Shown here: positions 1-9,347 of the stretch, in pieces
Numbering within the stretch: the first letter of the stretch is position 1
How the letters are laid out: each line of letters opens with the position of its first letter
Assembly (NCBI RefSeq): GCF_014873945.1
Contig: NZ_JADBEC010000002.1
Location: 1,674,001 to 1,738,000, forward strand
Source of the DNA: Rhizobium viscosum
Lineage (GTDB): Bacteria; Pseudomonadota; Alphaproteobacteria; Rhizobiales; Rhizobiaceae
Reading direction: 5' to 3'
Length of the DNA: 64,000 nt
Notes under the pieces: model-generated
Seen by the model: the letters and a program-made list of their open reading frames with translations, nothing else
The model's database searches: none
What the model was told of the DNA's origin: nothing
Made by a program: the position numbers and the translations under genes

Positions 1-2
1 AA

Positions 3-65
3 GCTCTCGGCCCGGTCGATGAGATCACAGAGGCCTATTTGGCGTCACGAGCCACCGACGGCTGA
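3..65 (+). CDS. 3' tail of a gene entering from the left, possibly a Wzt-type ABC exporter ATPase
   Basis: Only the last 20 codons are present, ending in TGA at 63-65. The tail reads GPVDEITEAYLASR, which resembles the segment GP-x-x-E-V-x-x-A-Y near the end of the nucleotide-binding domain of polysaccharide ABC exporters. That would suit the glycosyltransferases that follow, but 20 residues are too few for a firm assignment. About 105 bases separate it from the next gene. Confidence 0.3.
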   Translation, partial: ALGPVDEITEAYLASRATDG

Positions 66-169
66 GGCGATCAAGCCGCTTTTCAAGCGTGCGCAATCCG
101 CGTGATACTGCGCGCGATTTGAGAAGTCGCGGGGCCAATAACCCTCACAATCGACCGGCAGAATGAAGT

Positions 170-1336
170 ATGATTAGCAGTCAAGTGGACATTCGAAGCG
201 GTGGGCATGCGCAGGCGCTTCGGCTGGTTTATGTTGTAACGGAAGATTGGTTTTTTGTAGCTCATTTTCTGCCGCTCGCTAGGGCGGCTCGAAAGGCTGG
301 TTTTGAGATCGTCGTGGTCACCAGGGTAACTGCCCACGGAAAAGAAATAGAGGCCGAGGGCTTCAGGATAGTTCCCCTCGTTGCAGACCGAGCATCCTTC
401 GGAGTCGTAAAGCTCCTATCGACGGTTATTCGGCTTCGCTCCATCCTCGCCGCAGAATCGCCAACCGTCGTGCATGCGATTGCCTTGAAATCAATCATTC
501 TCAGTGGTCTTGCCGCGATCTTCGTGCGAAAGCCGGGCAAGGTGTTCTCGGTGACCGGTCTTGGATACCTTTGGAGCGACAGCCGACGTTTTCTTGGTCC
601 ATTCAGATTGATCGTCCGTCAGATACTTCAGCTGATCAGTGATGGGCGAAAAGCAATTTTCACCTTCGAGAACGATGATGATTGCCGCGAGTTTCCAAAG
701 CTCAAAAACAGGGTCGTAGTTGGTGGTTGGGGTATCAACTCAAGCGACATCGTCCCGCGTCTTGATCGACCGCAAGCTCCAATTCGTGTCGTATATCTCG
801 GGCGGATGTTGAGAGCCAAAGGAATCGAACTCACCGTCCAGGCGGTGGAGCTGGCGAGAAAAAAGGCAGACATACAACTGGAGTTATGGGGAACGCCCGA
901 TCCCGGCAATTTAACGAGTTTGACCGAGGAGGAGTTGCGCGATTTCTCGCTTAGAGACGGGATCAAATGGTGTGGTAGGGCTGGGGATATAGCAGAGACT
1001 TGGCACAGGGCGGACATCGCAATCTTGCTTTCTGAGCGCGAGGGGATGCCACGCTCACTCATAGAGGCTGCCGCCGCTGCGGTTCCGATGGTCGCATTTG
1101 ATGTTCCAGGATGCCGAGCCATTGTACGCCATGAACTGACTGGTTTTCTTCTTCCTAAAGATCACGTCGCAGCTGTTGCCGATGCTATCCTGATGTTAGC
1201 TCAGGACGATACGCTTCGCGAACGCATGGGGCTGGAAGCACGGAATGACTTTGAACAAAGGTTCTCGACCCACAGCGTTGTTCCCAAGATCATGGACTTG
1301 TATTTCGAGCTTGTTCGTCACCTCAAGATGCAGTAA
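170..1336 (+). CDS. GT4-family glycosyltransferase
   Basis: A 388-residue GT-B retaining glycosyltransferase of the GT4 group, expected to move a sugar from an NDP donor to a lipid-linked polysaccharide intermediate at the cytoplasmic face of the inner membrane. The N-terminal Rossmann half contains YVVTEDWFFVAHFLPLARAA, a common opening of this group. The C-terminal donor half starts near residue 205 (VVYLGRMLRAKG) and contains the E-x7-E type motif EREGMPRSLIEAAA near residue 287. It is first in a same-strand run of five polysaccharide genes. The first 16 residues before the Rossmann strand are not typical, so translation may start a little later. Donor and acceptor cannot be told. Confidence 0.85.
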   Translation: MISSQVDIRSGGHAQALRLVYVVTEDWFFVAHFLPLARAARKAGFEIVVVTRVTAHGKEIEAEGFRIVPLVADRASFGVVKLLSTVIRLRSILAAESPTVVHAIALKSIILSGLAAIFVRKPGKVFSVTGLGYLWSDSRRFLGPFRLIVRQILQLISDGRKAIFTFENDDDCREFPKLKNRVVVGGWGINSSDIVPRLDRPQAPIRVVYLGRMLRAKGIELTVQAVELARKKADIQLELWGTPDPGNLTSLTEEELRDFSLRDGIKWCGRAGDIAETWHRADIAILLSEREGMPRSLIEAAAAAVPMVAFDVPGCRAIVRHELTGFLLPKDHVAAVADAILMLAQDDTLRERMGLEARNDFEQRFSTHSVVPKIMDLYFELVRHLKMQ

Positions 1337-1377
1337 TTCCGCCTTCTGAGCATCACATATAGACCGAGAAGTTGACG

Positions 1378-2382
1378 ATGATTGATCTAAAACATTTTTA
1401 CCGCGGGCGAAATGTTCTCGTCACCGGCGCCGGCGGCTTTATCGGTAGCCACCTTGCTGAAGCCTTAGTAGAGGCCGGAGCAAACGTAACCGCGATGATA
1501 AAATATGGGTCGTCGTCTCATTGGGGAAATCTCGAACATGCCAGTCCCTCAACGAAGCGCTCGCTCGAAGTCGTCTCGGGGAACGTCGAAGATTCAGACT
1601 TCGTGATAAACGCTGTCAAAGGCAAGGACGTTGTTTTTCATCTCGCTGCGCTGATTGCCATCCCTTACTCCTACCTTGCACCCCGGAGCTACGTTCGAAC
1701 GAACGTTGAGGGCACATTGAATGTGGTTGAGGCTGCCCGTAGGCTCGGTACGAGCCGAGTGGTCCACACATCAACTTCCGAGGTTTACGGTACGGCAATC
1801 CGCGAACCGATCGACGAAGAGCATCCGCTTCAGGGACAATCCCCTTATTCTGCGTCAAAGATTGGTGCTGATAAGATCGCCGAAAGCTATTATCGTTCCT
1901 TCGCGACCCCCGTTGTTACTCTCAGGCCATTTAACACATTTGGTCCCCGCCAGTCGGCGCGTGCGTTCATTCCTACAATCATTTCTCAAGCGCTAACCCG
2001 TGAAGTCATCGAGCTCGGTGCTCTCGACCCCATGCGTGACATGACTTTCGTTGGAGATACAGTTTCGGGCTTTATGGCGGCTGGCGCCGCAGCTGGTGTT
2101 GAGGGGCAGACGATTAATCTTGGCACCGGTAGCACGAAGACAATTGGCGATTTCGCCCATAACATCTTGAAGCTTATGAACATGGATAAGCAGATCGTTC
2201 AAGATCTGAAGCGCATGCGACCCGCCGAAAGCGAGGTGTTTAAGCTCGTTTCCGATAACGGCAAGGCGAAGCGCCTTCTTCAGTGGGAGCCCGTCACCTC
2301 GACGGAGGATGGACTTAGGCAGACCATCTCTTTTGTAGAGGCCAATATTCATCTTTATCGCCCCAACGAATACACAGTCTGA
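1378..2382 (+). CDS. LegB-like NAD-dependent NDP-sugar 4,6-dehydratase (extended SDR)
   Basis: A 334-residue extended short-chain dehydrogenase. It has the nucleotide-binding motif TGAGGFIGSH near residues 16-25, the segment VFHLAALIAIPYSY, and the catalytic Y-x3-K as YSASK with Tyr near residue 157. The stretch HTSTSEVYGT and PFNTFGPRQSARA match the LegB/4,6-dehydratase subgroup, which turns an NDP-hexose(N-acetyl) into the 4-keto-6-deoxy form using tightly bound NAD. I choose the ATG at 1378, behind a GAGAAG purine stretch, over the TTG two codons earlier. A nucleotidyltransferase and a second SDR follow directly, so the trio can supply one activated deoxysugar. The exact substrate is inferred only. 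Confidence 0.85.
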   Translation: MIDLKHFYRGRNVLVTGAGGFIGSHLAEALVEAGANVTAMIKYGSSSHWGNLEHASPSTKRSLEVVSGNVEDSDFVINAVKGKDVVFHLAALIAIPYSYLAPRSYVRTNVEGTLNVVEAARRLGTSRVVHTSTSEVYGTAIREPIDEEHPLQGQSPYSASKIGADKIAESYYRSFATPVVTLRPFNTFGPRQSARAFIPTIISQALTREVIELGALDPMRDMTFVGDTVSGFMAAGAAAGVEGQTINLGTGSTKTIGDFAHNILKLMNMDKQIVQDLKRMRPAESEVFKLVSDNGKAKRLLQWEPVTSTEDGLRQTISFVEANIHLYRPNEYTV

Positions 2383-2398
2383 ATAAAAGAGGGTTATT

Positions 2399-3112
2399 AT
2401 GAAGGCGATTGTTATGGCGGGCGGCAAGGGCACGAGATTGCAGCCTTTCACGGCCTCTTTTCCGAAACCACTCGTGCCGCTGGGTGATATGCCGGTGTTG
2501 GAGCTATTGCTTCGCCAGCTGAAAGCGGCCGGCGTGGAAGAAGTGATTTTAGCGGTCAATCATCTTCATCATCTTATTCGCGCATTTTGCGGCGATGGAT
2601 CGGCGTTTGGCCTTAAGGTTGACTACGTCCTGGAAGATAGCCCGCTGGGTACAGCCGGACCGATTGCGGCGGTTTTGGATCGCGTAGGCGACGATTTTAT
2701 CGTCACGAATGGGGATCTTCTGACTAACTTTGATATTCCCGAAATGAAGCGCAGGCACCTTAATACTGGGGCCGGCGCCTCGATTGCGGTTTTTGAGCGA
2801 ACGCTGAAGATCGACTTCGGCTTGGTCGAGGTTGACGACAGGATGCGGTTGACCGGCTATCGAGAGAAGCCTTCGTATTCTCATTTGGTAAGTATGGGTT
2901 TGTACATATTAAATCGAGATGCAGTGGCGCCGCATCTCGAAAAGGGAGTGCGTCTTGACATGCCTGAATTGATGCAGTCCCTTCAGAAAAACGGAAAAGT
3001 CGTTCAGTGTCAGCAGCAGGATTGTGTCTGGCTTGATATCGGCCGGCCAGACGACTACGCGTCTGCCCAGCAGCTGTTTGAGACTCAGCGCGGCCTTTTT
3101 TTGAAAGACTGA
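2399..3112 (+). CDS. Sugar-1-phosphate nucleotidyltransferase
   Basis: A 237-residue nucleotidyltransferase of the mannose-1-phosphate guanylyltransferase/RfbA-like family. The diagnostic N-terminal loop is AGGKGTRLQPFT with the downstream FPKPLVPLG (residues about 8-30), which binds NTP and sugar phosphate. The metal-binding VTNGDLL lies near residue 101. There is no C-terminal left-handed helix domain, so it is a plain pyrophosphorylase of single-domain length. It starts 16 bases after the dehydratase stop behind AAGAGGG. By context it makes the NDP-sugar that the neighbouring 4,6-dehydratase and reductase convert. The nucleotide base (G, U, C or dT) cannot be read from the sequence. Confidence 0.85.
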   Translation: MKAIVMAGGKGTRLQPFTASFPKPLVPLGDMPVLELLLRQLKAAGVEEVILAVNHLHHLIRAFCGDGSAFGLKVDYVLEDSPLGTAGPIAAVLDRVGDDFIVTNGDLLTNFDIPEMKRRHLNTGAGASIAVFERTLKIDFGLVEVDDRMRLTGYREKPSYSHLVSMGLYILNRDAVAPHLEKGVRLDMPELMQSLQKNGKVVQCQQQDCVWLDIGRPDDYASAQQLFETQRGLFLKD

Positions 3113-3116
3113 GCCA

Positions 3117-4046
3117 ATGGCCCGAGCCCTGGTAACGGGAGCAAATGGATTTCTTGGCCGCTATGTATGTCGAGAACTTCGACGGCAGGGAGAGAGCGTC
3201 GTCTGTCTCAGTCGTAGCGCGCATTCACAGCAAGGCGAAACGGTTGTCATCCCCGAAAAACCTTCAGCTGACGATCTTCTGAAAATCATCGAGCGCACTC
3301 AAGCTTCGATGATTTATCATCTAGCTGGCACCAGCCAGATGTCGGACGTGCCTGCTCTTTACCAAGCAAACGTCTTTTTTGCAGAGGCTCTGCTAACGGC
3401 TGCGGCAAACTCTCTTGTTCGCCCGGGAATTCTGCTAATCGGCAGTGCCGCGGAATACGGAACGCCGGTCAGCAGCGACATGACTTGCAGGGAGGGCGAC
3501 GTCTGTCGCCCAGTTTCTTCCTACGGCATATCCAAGCTCGCGCAGACCTATCACGGGCTTGCTGCGGCCCGTGGCGGCCTCGATGTGACCATAGCCCGGC
3601 TGTTTAACCCAATCGGAGTTGGAAGCCCCGCATGCACTGCGCTTGGTAGTTTTGTGGGTCAGATTGCGGCGATTAAGGGCCATGCGGGCACATTAAAGAC
3701 GGGTTCGTTGGATGCTGTTCGCGACTTTATTGAAGTTGCCGAAGCGGCTCGCGTAATTGTTGAATTGCCACGATTGAAAGCGGCACACGGAGATGTCGTC
3801 AATGTTTGTAGCGGCGTTGGCACAAAACTGGAGAATATCGTTTCGTCACTCATGAAGGTATCGGGCGCTGAAGTTATGCTCCTAAAGGAGGACTTCAGAC
3901 GTGGAACAAGCGACCTAAACATGGTTGTCGGCAGCAATGCCCGCCTTAGAGAATTGGGCCTGGAGGTCGCGCTTCCCGATTTTGAAGCCATAATGCGCGA
4001 GATGTTGGCAGCAGAGCGCTCGAACTCCCAGAGTGTTTTGAAGTGA
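3117..4046 (+). CDS. NAD(P)-dependent epimerase/4-keto-reductase (SDR)
   Basis: A 309-residue extended SDR with the cofactor motif TGANGFLGRYV at residues 6-16, the segment YHLAGTSQMSD and the catalytic pair in SYGISKLAQ near residue 140. Length and the RLFNPIGVG segment resemble GDP-6-deoxymannose reductase and RmlD-like 4-keto-reductases. The likely role is reduction of the 4-keto-6-deoxy product of the upstream dehydratase, giving the final NDP-6-deoxysugar. Its ATG lies four bases past the stop of the nucleotidyltransferase, and its own stop overlaps the next start as GTGA, so all three are probably translated from one message. An epimerase role is the alternative. Confidence 0.75.
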   Translation: MARALVTGANGFLGRYVCRELRRQGESVVCLSRSAHSQQGETVVIPEKPSADDLLKIIERTQASMIYHLAGTSQMSDVPALYQANVFFAEALLTAAANSLVRPGILLIGSAAEYGTPVSSDMTCREGDVCRPVSSYGISKLAQTYHGLAAARGGLDVTIARLFNPIGVGSPACTALGSFVGQIAAIKGHAGTLKTGSLDAVRDFIEVAEAARVIVELPRLKAAHGDVVNVCSGVGTKLENIVSSLMKVSGAEVMLLKEDFRRGTSDLNMVVGSNARLRELGLEVALPDFEAIMREMLAAERSNSQSVLK

Positions 4047-4846
4047 ACAAGGCTCCCGTCTCGGTGATAGTGCCCACCTTTTGCGACGGTGAAGCGTTGC
4101 GGCGTGCACTGCAGTCGGTCGCCGATCAGACCTGTCAACCGGAGGAGGTCGTGATTGTCGACGATGCCGGAGGCGATAACACGTGCGCAAGCGTGCTGCC
4201 TAACTTTCCGCAGCTGCCGATAAGGCTTGTGACCCTTAAACGGAATGTCGGTCCAGGAGGGGCGAGAAATGTTGGAGTTTCTGCAAGCCGATTTCCGTTT
4301 CTGGCTTTTCTCGACGCAGATGACGAGTGGCATCACTCGAAGCTCGAGCGCCAAATGGAATTGATGCTGGCTCCAGATGCTCCGGATTTCTCAGCTCACC
4401 TCAAGGGATTTTCCGCAAAGGGTTGGCCTGAGGAGTTCACCGAACGAACGGAAAAAATCACGCGCTGGGGTATTCTGTTGAAGAATCCAGCCTCCATATC
4501 GACGGTGATCATAAAACGCAGCGCCATTCGCCATAATTTTCCGAATTGGTATGCTGGCGAAGATTATGCGTTCGTGGCGGCAAATCTACTTGGTGGCGGT
4601 TCCGGTATCAGGGTCTGTCTGACCCTAGCCCGAGCTGACAAGCCGGCGTTTGGAACGAGTGGATTGAGCGCAAAGCTGCTGGCAATGCAGCTAGGCGAAA
4701 TGCGGACCCATCAACTTTTGAGGAAAGCCTGTTTAATTGGCTGGCAGCAGCAAGCATTTCTCATACCGTGGACGCTAGCAAAATTTACCCGTCGGCTTGC
4801 AATTGCGCAGATTCAACTACTGACGAAGAGGTTTTCGCGCGCTTGA
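4043..4846 (+). CDS. GT2-family glycosyltransferase
   Basis: A 267-residue GT-A fold inverting glycosyltransferase. It opens with the canonical VSVIVPTFCDGEALRRAL. The nucleotide-binding VDDAGGDNT follows near residue 40 and the metal-binding LDADDEW near residue 92. No membrane segment is evident, so it should act at the cytosolic face. The GTG start overlaps the stop of the upstream reductase (GTGA). Its 3' end runs 62 bases into the end of the convergent two-domain glycosyltransferase on the other strand. It probably uses the deoxysugar made by the three preceding genes, but this is inference from position. Confidence 0.8.
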   Translation: MNKAPVSVIVPTFCDGEALRRALQSVADQTCQPEEVVIVDDAGGDNTCASVLPNFPQLPIRLVTLKRNVGPGGARNVGVSASRFPFLAFLDADDEWHHSKLERQMELMLAPDAPDFSAHLKGFSAKGWPEEFTERTEKITRWGILLKNPASISTVIIKRSAIRHNFPNWYAGEDYAFVAANLLGGGSGIRVCLTLARADKPAFGTSGLSAKLLAMQLGEMRTHQLLRKACLIGWQQQAFLIPWTLAKFTRRLAIAQIQLLTKRFSRA

Positions 4847-6980
4847 GCCTGATCGCGGCTTCGAGTGCATCTTCGTATGCCGAGCCCATCTGCGTTTCGG
4901 ATCGCATCCGGCTGGCAATCTCACGGGCGGCCTTCTTCATCATGTGCAGCTTGTCGATGTCGGCGACAATTGACTGAATGGCAGCTACAAATGCGGCAGT
5001 ATTTGCGGGCTTACAGAGCAAGCCGGCGCCGCCATTACCGAGCACTGTGGGAACGCCACCGACGTCCGACGCCACCACTGCGCAGCCTGAGGCTAGGGCC
5101 TCCAGCAACGCGATCGGGCGACCGTCGAGTCGTGATGGAAGAACAAAGATATCGTATGTTGCGAAATAGTCTTTCGTGCTCTCAACCATGCCCAAGAAAT
5201 CAAAACGGACGTCGTCCGGCAGATTTCGGGCCACCGTTTCAATTTTAGCTTTGAGCGGACCGCCCCCCGTCATAACAAATCGCAAACGGCGGTCGTTCTT
5301 AAGTGCTTGAGCTATCTCCAAGAAGACCTCAGGAGCCTTTTCGTCAGACAGGCGTCCTGAGAATCCGATGACAATCTCGTCGTCGTCGATGTTCAATTCT
5401 CTGGCAACCGCAGCAGACCTGGTCGTCCCAAAATTATGAATATCGACTCCGCTCTCGACCAACTTTACTCCAATATCGGCCCATCCCTTGGATTTAAACC
5501 ATGCGACCACCTCGGGATTTTCTGCAATTGCGTAGTCGATGCAATCGATATAACGCGCGTGGGTGTCGGTGTGGCCGATCGTGTTGAAAAGTAGATCCAC
5601 GACCGCGAGATCGGGATTTGTTTTCTTTATTTCTGGGAGAAGATCATAAAACACTCGGCTTCCAGCGATCAAAGCCGCATCGAATCCACGGGTGGCGATC
5701 AGATATCGGATAAAGTTGTCGAATTCCCATTCTCTTAAGAACATCGGCAACATGTAGACTTCATTGCATACCGATTTGAACCATCCGCTAGCGTCCTCGT
5801 GCCCTTGTTGCGGCAAGGTTGATATGACGGTAACAGACCAACCTTGCGACGCTAGATGACGGATGACGGATGACAATAACCGCTCCGCTCCACCGACGAT
5901 TAAGAAAGGCACTGCCACAAGGAGCGAGCGTTTTGCACCGCTTGCGGAATGAGGTGTTTGCAGAAGCCTTGTGAGCCTGGTACGCAAAATTCTGCGATGT
6001 GCTTGTTCGCGCGAGTGCGAAAATGCCTTCCGCGAAAGACTGGATTTATTTCGATTAAGGATCGAGGCCTTCTGTTTTGAAAGGCTCTGAACGTTGCTTG
6101 ACGAAAGGGATCCGGATGAGTGAACCGTATAGTTGAATAGGTGCTCACCCGTTATGTTGTGGATTCTCGCTCCCGATGCGGCGCAACGCAACCAGAAGTC
6201 CCAGTCTTCCGCAACGTGATCTTGGCCCTTCCCGGTATCGTGGAACCCCCCCACTTTTTCCCAGAGATCACGTCGGAACACGGCGCAAGTTGCGACGTGA
6301 TTTGCTGTGGTCATATCGCGGAGATCTGGTGTTTCCAGAATGTCGATAGTGCCGGATTTCTCACCGACAAGGCGAATTCCCGTCGAAACAACATCATATT
6401 GGTGAGCTTCCAGATGGTAGGCCGCCTTCTCGATATACGTTGGGTCGAGTGTGTCGTCTGCATCGAGGCAACAAATATAGCGGCCTCGAGCGATGGCGAT
6501 TCCCGCGTTGCGATTGGCTCCGACCAAGGTGGGTTTGTCTTGCATAATCACGCGTATGCGTACCTTATCCAGGCGCTTGACGATCTCAACCGTCTCCTTG
6601 TCCGTTGATCCACCCTCGACTACGATTACTTCCACTGCCGATAAAGTCTGGTTCAAGACTGAATCGATAGCCCTGTCTAAGAAGCGTCCATAATTGAAGC
6701 ATGGTATGATGACTGATACCAACGGGTCCGTGCTCTGCGTTGAGTGGTGGGCATTATCTGACAACCGGCTTGCTTCCCATCCATCGCTGACATTCGTGTC
6801 AGTGCGTGGCGGAGCGGCCCCATCATCCAGCAAATACTCGATTCTATATTTCTGGACCGGCAGGAAGCGGCGGCGAAAGACTGCACATAGAACGTCAAAC
6901 TGGCCGGTGGAAATCAACCGAAGCGCGGTAGCGAACAACAACCGAGAGCGGCTTAATCGTAACCGTAGAGCTGTGACCAT
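4785..6980 (-). CDS. Two-domain glycosyltransferase, GT2 fused to GT4
   Basis: A 731-residue protein with two catalytic domains. Residues about 85-330 are a GT2 domain (VSVIIPCFNYGRFLDRAIDS, the nucleotide loop EGGSTD, and CLDADDTLDP as the metal motif). Residues about 350-700 are a GT4 domain with GGAERLLSSV near the start and the donor-binding segment GRLSDEKAPEVFLE, followed by SRLDGRPIALLEALA. Such fusions can add two successive sugars to a growing glycan. It is transcribed alone from the middle of the locus. The start has only a weak ribosome site. Its last 62 bases are antisense to the end of the convergent GT2 gene. Specificity is unknown. Confidence 0.85.
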   Translation of the reverse strand: MVTALRLRLSRSRLLFATALRLISTGQFDVLCAVFRRRFLPVQKYRIEYLLDDGAAPPRTDTNVSDGWEASRLSDNAHHSTQSTDPLVSVIIPCFNYGRFLDRAIDSVLNQTLSAVEVIVVEGGSTDKETVEIVKRLDKVRIRVIMQDKPTLVGANRNAGIAIARGRYICCLDADDTLDPTYIEKAAYHLEAHQYDVVSTGIRLVGEKSGTIDILETPDLRDMTTANHVATCAVFRRDLWEKVGGFHDTGKGQDHVAEDWDFWLRCAASGARIHNITGEHLFNYTVHSSGSLSSSNVQSLSKQKASILNRNKSSLSRKAFSHSREQAHRRILRTRLTRLLQTPHSASGAKRSLLVAVPFLIVGGAERLLSSVIRHLASQGWSVTVISTLPQQGHEDASGWFKSVCNEVYMLPMFLREWEFDNFIRYLIATRGFDAALIAGSRVFYDLLPEIKKTNPDLAVVDLLFNTIGHTDTHARYIDCIDYAIAENPEVVAWFKSKGWADIGVKLVESGVDIHNFGTTRSAAVARELNIDDDEIVIGFSGRLSDEKAPEVFLEIAQALKNDRRLRFVMTGGGPLKAKIETVARNLPDDVRFDFLGMVESTKDYFATYDIFVLPSRLDGRPIALLEALASGCAVVASDVGGVPTVLGNGGAGLLCKPANTAAFVAAIQSIVADIDKLHMMKKAAREIASRMRSETQMGSAYEDALEAAIRLKRAKTSSSVVESAQLQADG

Positions 6981-7297
6981 CTTTGTAATCCGTCGAACTT
7001 ATCTGTTGCAGTTTGAAGCATTCTCAGCGCTTCGGTTTAAACCACCACGCAGATATCGCCTTATATCTAGACGGCCTATGGTGGTGCAAGGATCGCTGCC
7101 AGGTTTTACCCCCAGTGCACCGTTTTGCAATTGGACACGGTCTTGCGAATTGAGACCAAGCACGAATGGTTCCGCCGATTGCGTGTGGAATAGATGCCAA
7201 TCTATCTAGGGTATTATTAGAAAAAGCTGTTCACGCACCCAGAAGCTGTTACTCTTGAGAATACTCTCAAGCGTTCTGCTATTTCCCAGGAGTGCCC
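6981..7297. other. Divergent intergenic region in the polysaccharide locus
   Basis: This gap of about 320 bases separates the two-domain glycosyltransferase (leftward) from the FkbM methyltransferase (rightward), so it must hold both promoters. It is richer in A+T than the flanking genes, as in GGTATTATTAG near 7209-7219. I see no coding sequence, repeat or clear operator in it. Confidence 0.4.
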
Positions 7298-8173
7298 ATG
7301 AACGATCGATTTAAACTTATCCTGCGCTCGCTCGCTCATTTGCGCCGTTCGTTCATAGACGGCGCAAGCCGAAATACTCTAGCTAGGCGTAGCGCTATGG
7401 CGCAGGGCAGCGGCAATCCAATCGATGAAGTTCCCTCAGAGGTTTCTGGGTTGATTTTCGATCTTGGCTTGCACCAAGGATATGATTCAAGGTTTTATCT
7501 TAATAAGTCGTTTCGAGTTGTTGGTTTGGAGGCGGTACCCGCCTTATGTGCGTCTGCAGCGAAAAGGCTCGCTCATTTTGGCGATCGCATCACAATTGTT
7601 AACAAAGCTCTTTATTCCAAATCCGGCGAGAAAGTCACGTTTTATTCTGTGCCCGACAAGGATGACTGGGGGAGTCTTGTGCAAGGGAATGCAGGAAAGG
7701 GTGTCTACGAAACCGTAGCATTCGAGGTTGATACGATCGATTTAGCCAAGATGTTCGATTTGTACGGCACTCCACACTACATCAAATGCGATTTAGAAGG
7801 CGCGGATAGGACGTTCGTTGCGCAGCTAGCGAAAGAGTCGCGTCGCCCAACATTCGTGTCTGTGGAAATTAATCACGAGGATGACATAGATCTGCTGGAG
7901 CGTTGTGGCTATGAGGTCGGGCAGATCGTCAACCAGGCCATGAACATCCATGTGGTCGCGCCCAACCCCGCTCGGGAAGGTGTTTACGTCAAGGCTCACT
8001 TTGACGGTGAGACAAGCGGCCTTTTCGGCCGTGAGTTGCCTCCAGAGAAATGGCGGCCTCTTGCCGAGGTGCGGCAAATGTACATCGACTGGCGTTCGCT
8101 AAAGGAACGAGATGACAACCTCGCACCTGGTTGGCTGGATATCCATGTCTGCAAGAGGTCCGCCTTGCAGTGA
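7298..8173 (+). CDS. FkbM-family SAM-dependent methyltransferase
   Basis: A 291-residue methyltransferase of the FkbM family, which O-methylates sugars or other polysaccharide components. It shows the SAM-binding region LIFDLGLHQGYDSRFYL near residue 50, the acidic VVGLEAVP that ends strand 2, and the family-typical YIKCDLEGADRTFV near residue 160. I choose the ATG at 7298, five bases after AGGAG (7288-7292), over the GTG two codons earlier. It stands alone between a divergent glycosyltransferase and a convergent rmlB. The methylated sugar is not identifiable from sequence. Confidence 0.85.
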   Translation: MNDRFKLILRSLAHLRRSFIDGASRNTLARRSAMAQGSGNPIDEVPSEVSGLIFDLGLHQGYDSRFYLNKSFRVVGLEAVPALCASAAKRLAHFGDRITIVNKALYSKSGEKVTFYSVPDKDDWGSLVQGNAGKGVYETVAFEVDTIDLAKMFDLYGTPHYIKCDLEGADRTFVAQLAKESRRPTFVSVEINHEDDIDLLERCGYEVGQIVNQAMNIHVVAPNPAREGVYVKAHFDGETSGLFGRELPPEKWRPLAEVRQMYIDWRSLKERDDNLAPGWLDIHVCKRSALQ

Positions 8174-8276
8174 AGCAGGACACGTTGAGTGCACTAATTC
8201 AGTTTTAAACAGATGGTAGACAACCTATAGCTGATTTTGGGCGCCGCGATATGGCAAGGGCAAGGGCTTTACGCCC

Positions 8277-9347
8277 TTACGACAGGGTGTTTCCGTACTG
8301 TTTTTCAAGCCAGGTGCGATATTCGCCGTTCACAATGGCTTCTGTCCATGCCTGATTTCCCATGTACCATTCGACGGTCTTACGGATGCCGCTTTCAAAT
8401 GTCTCGTCTGGTTGCCAACTGATCTGCGTGGCCAACTTCGTGGCGTCGATAGCATAACGCCTATCATGCCCGGGTCTGTCCGCGACGAACGCCACCCGAA
8501 GTTCATATAGTTGCCTGTCCGCGCGCGGCTTGAGTTCGTCTAGAAGGGCGCAAATGACTTTAACCACGTCGAGATTGGTCTTTTCGTTGTTGCCACCAAT
8601 ATTGTACACTTCGCCAACAGCACCGACCTCAAGCACTCGCCTTAGAGCGCTGCAGTGATCCTTTACATATAGCCAGTCCCGAACCTGTTGCCCATCTCCG
8701 TAGACTGGCAGCTCCTTACCGGAAAGTGCTCTGTGGATGGTAAGGGGAATCAGTTTCTCTGGAAATTGATATGGCCCATAGTTGTTGGAGCAATTCGTGG
8801 TGATAACCGGCAACCCATAAGTGTGACAGTAAGCTCTCACTAGATGGTCCGACGCTGCTTTGGAAGCTGCGTATGGACTATTGGGCTGATACTGGTTCAT
8901 TTCGGTGAAGGCTGGTTGTGCGGCAGTCAGCGTCCCGTAGACCTCGTCTGTCGAGACGTGGAGAAAGCGGAATTTTTGTCTTTCTGGCTCGGCTAGTTCA
9001 CCCCAATAGGCTCGAGCCGCCTCAAGTAGATTGAATGTGCCCACAATGTTTGTTTCGATAAAATCACGCGGGCCATGGATCGATCGATCTACATGTGATT
9101 CAGCAGCGAAATTAAGGATTGCCCTAACCTTGTAAGTTTGGAGAAGGTTGAGCACTACGGAGTAGTCATTGATGTCAGCGCGGACGAACACGTGGTTGTG
9201 GTTGTCTCGTAGGCTATCCAAATTGCTCAAGTTTCCGGCATAAGTTAGCTTGTCGACGTTGACGATCTGCTCGACGCTTGTCCTAACCCAATCCAAGGCA
9301 AAGTTAGATCCGATGAAGCCGGCGCCACCGGTGATAAGTATCGTCAT
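8277..9347 (-). CDS. rfbB: dTDP-glucose 4,6-dehydratase
   Basis: A 356-residue enzyme, the full family length, that converts dTDP-glucose to dTDP-4-keto-6-deoxyglucose with bound NAD. It has ITGGAGFIGSNFALDW at the N-terminus, the substrate-specific HVSTDEVYG, the Tyr-Lys pair in SPYAASKAASDHLVRAY and the signature NCSNNYGPYQFPEKLIPL. All are diagnostic for RfbB/RmlB. No rmlA, rmlC or rmlD lies beside it. Its product may instead feed the aminotransferase encoded divergently from 9774, which would give a dTDP-amino-dideoxyhexose. A short hairpin (8262-8278) overlaps its stop codon. Confidence 0.95.
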   Translation of the reverse strand: MTILITGGAGFIGSNFALDWVRTSVEQIVNVDKLTYAGNLSNLDSLRDNHNHVFVRADINDYSVVLNLLQTYKVRAILNFAAESHVDRSIHGPRDFIETNIVGTFNLLEAARAYWGELAEPERQKFRFLHVSTDEVYGTLTAAQPAFTEMNQYQPNSPYAASKAASDHLVRAYCHTYGLPVITTNCSNNYGPYQFPEKLIPLTIHRALSGKELPVYGDGQQVRDWLYVKDHCSALRRVLEVGAVGEVYNIGGNNEKTNLDVVKVICALLDELKPRADRQLYELRVAFVADRPGHDRRYAIDATKLATQISWQPDETFESGIRKTVEWYMGNQAWTEAIVNGEYRTWLEKQYGNTLS

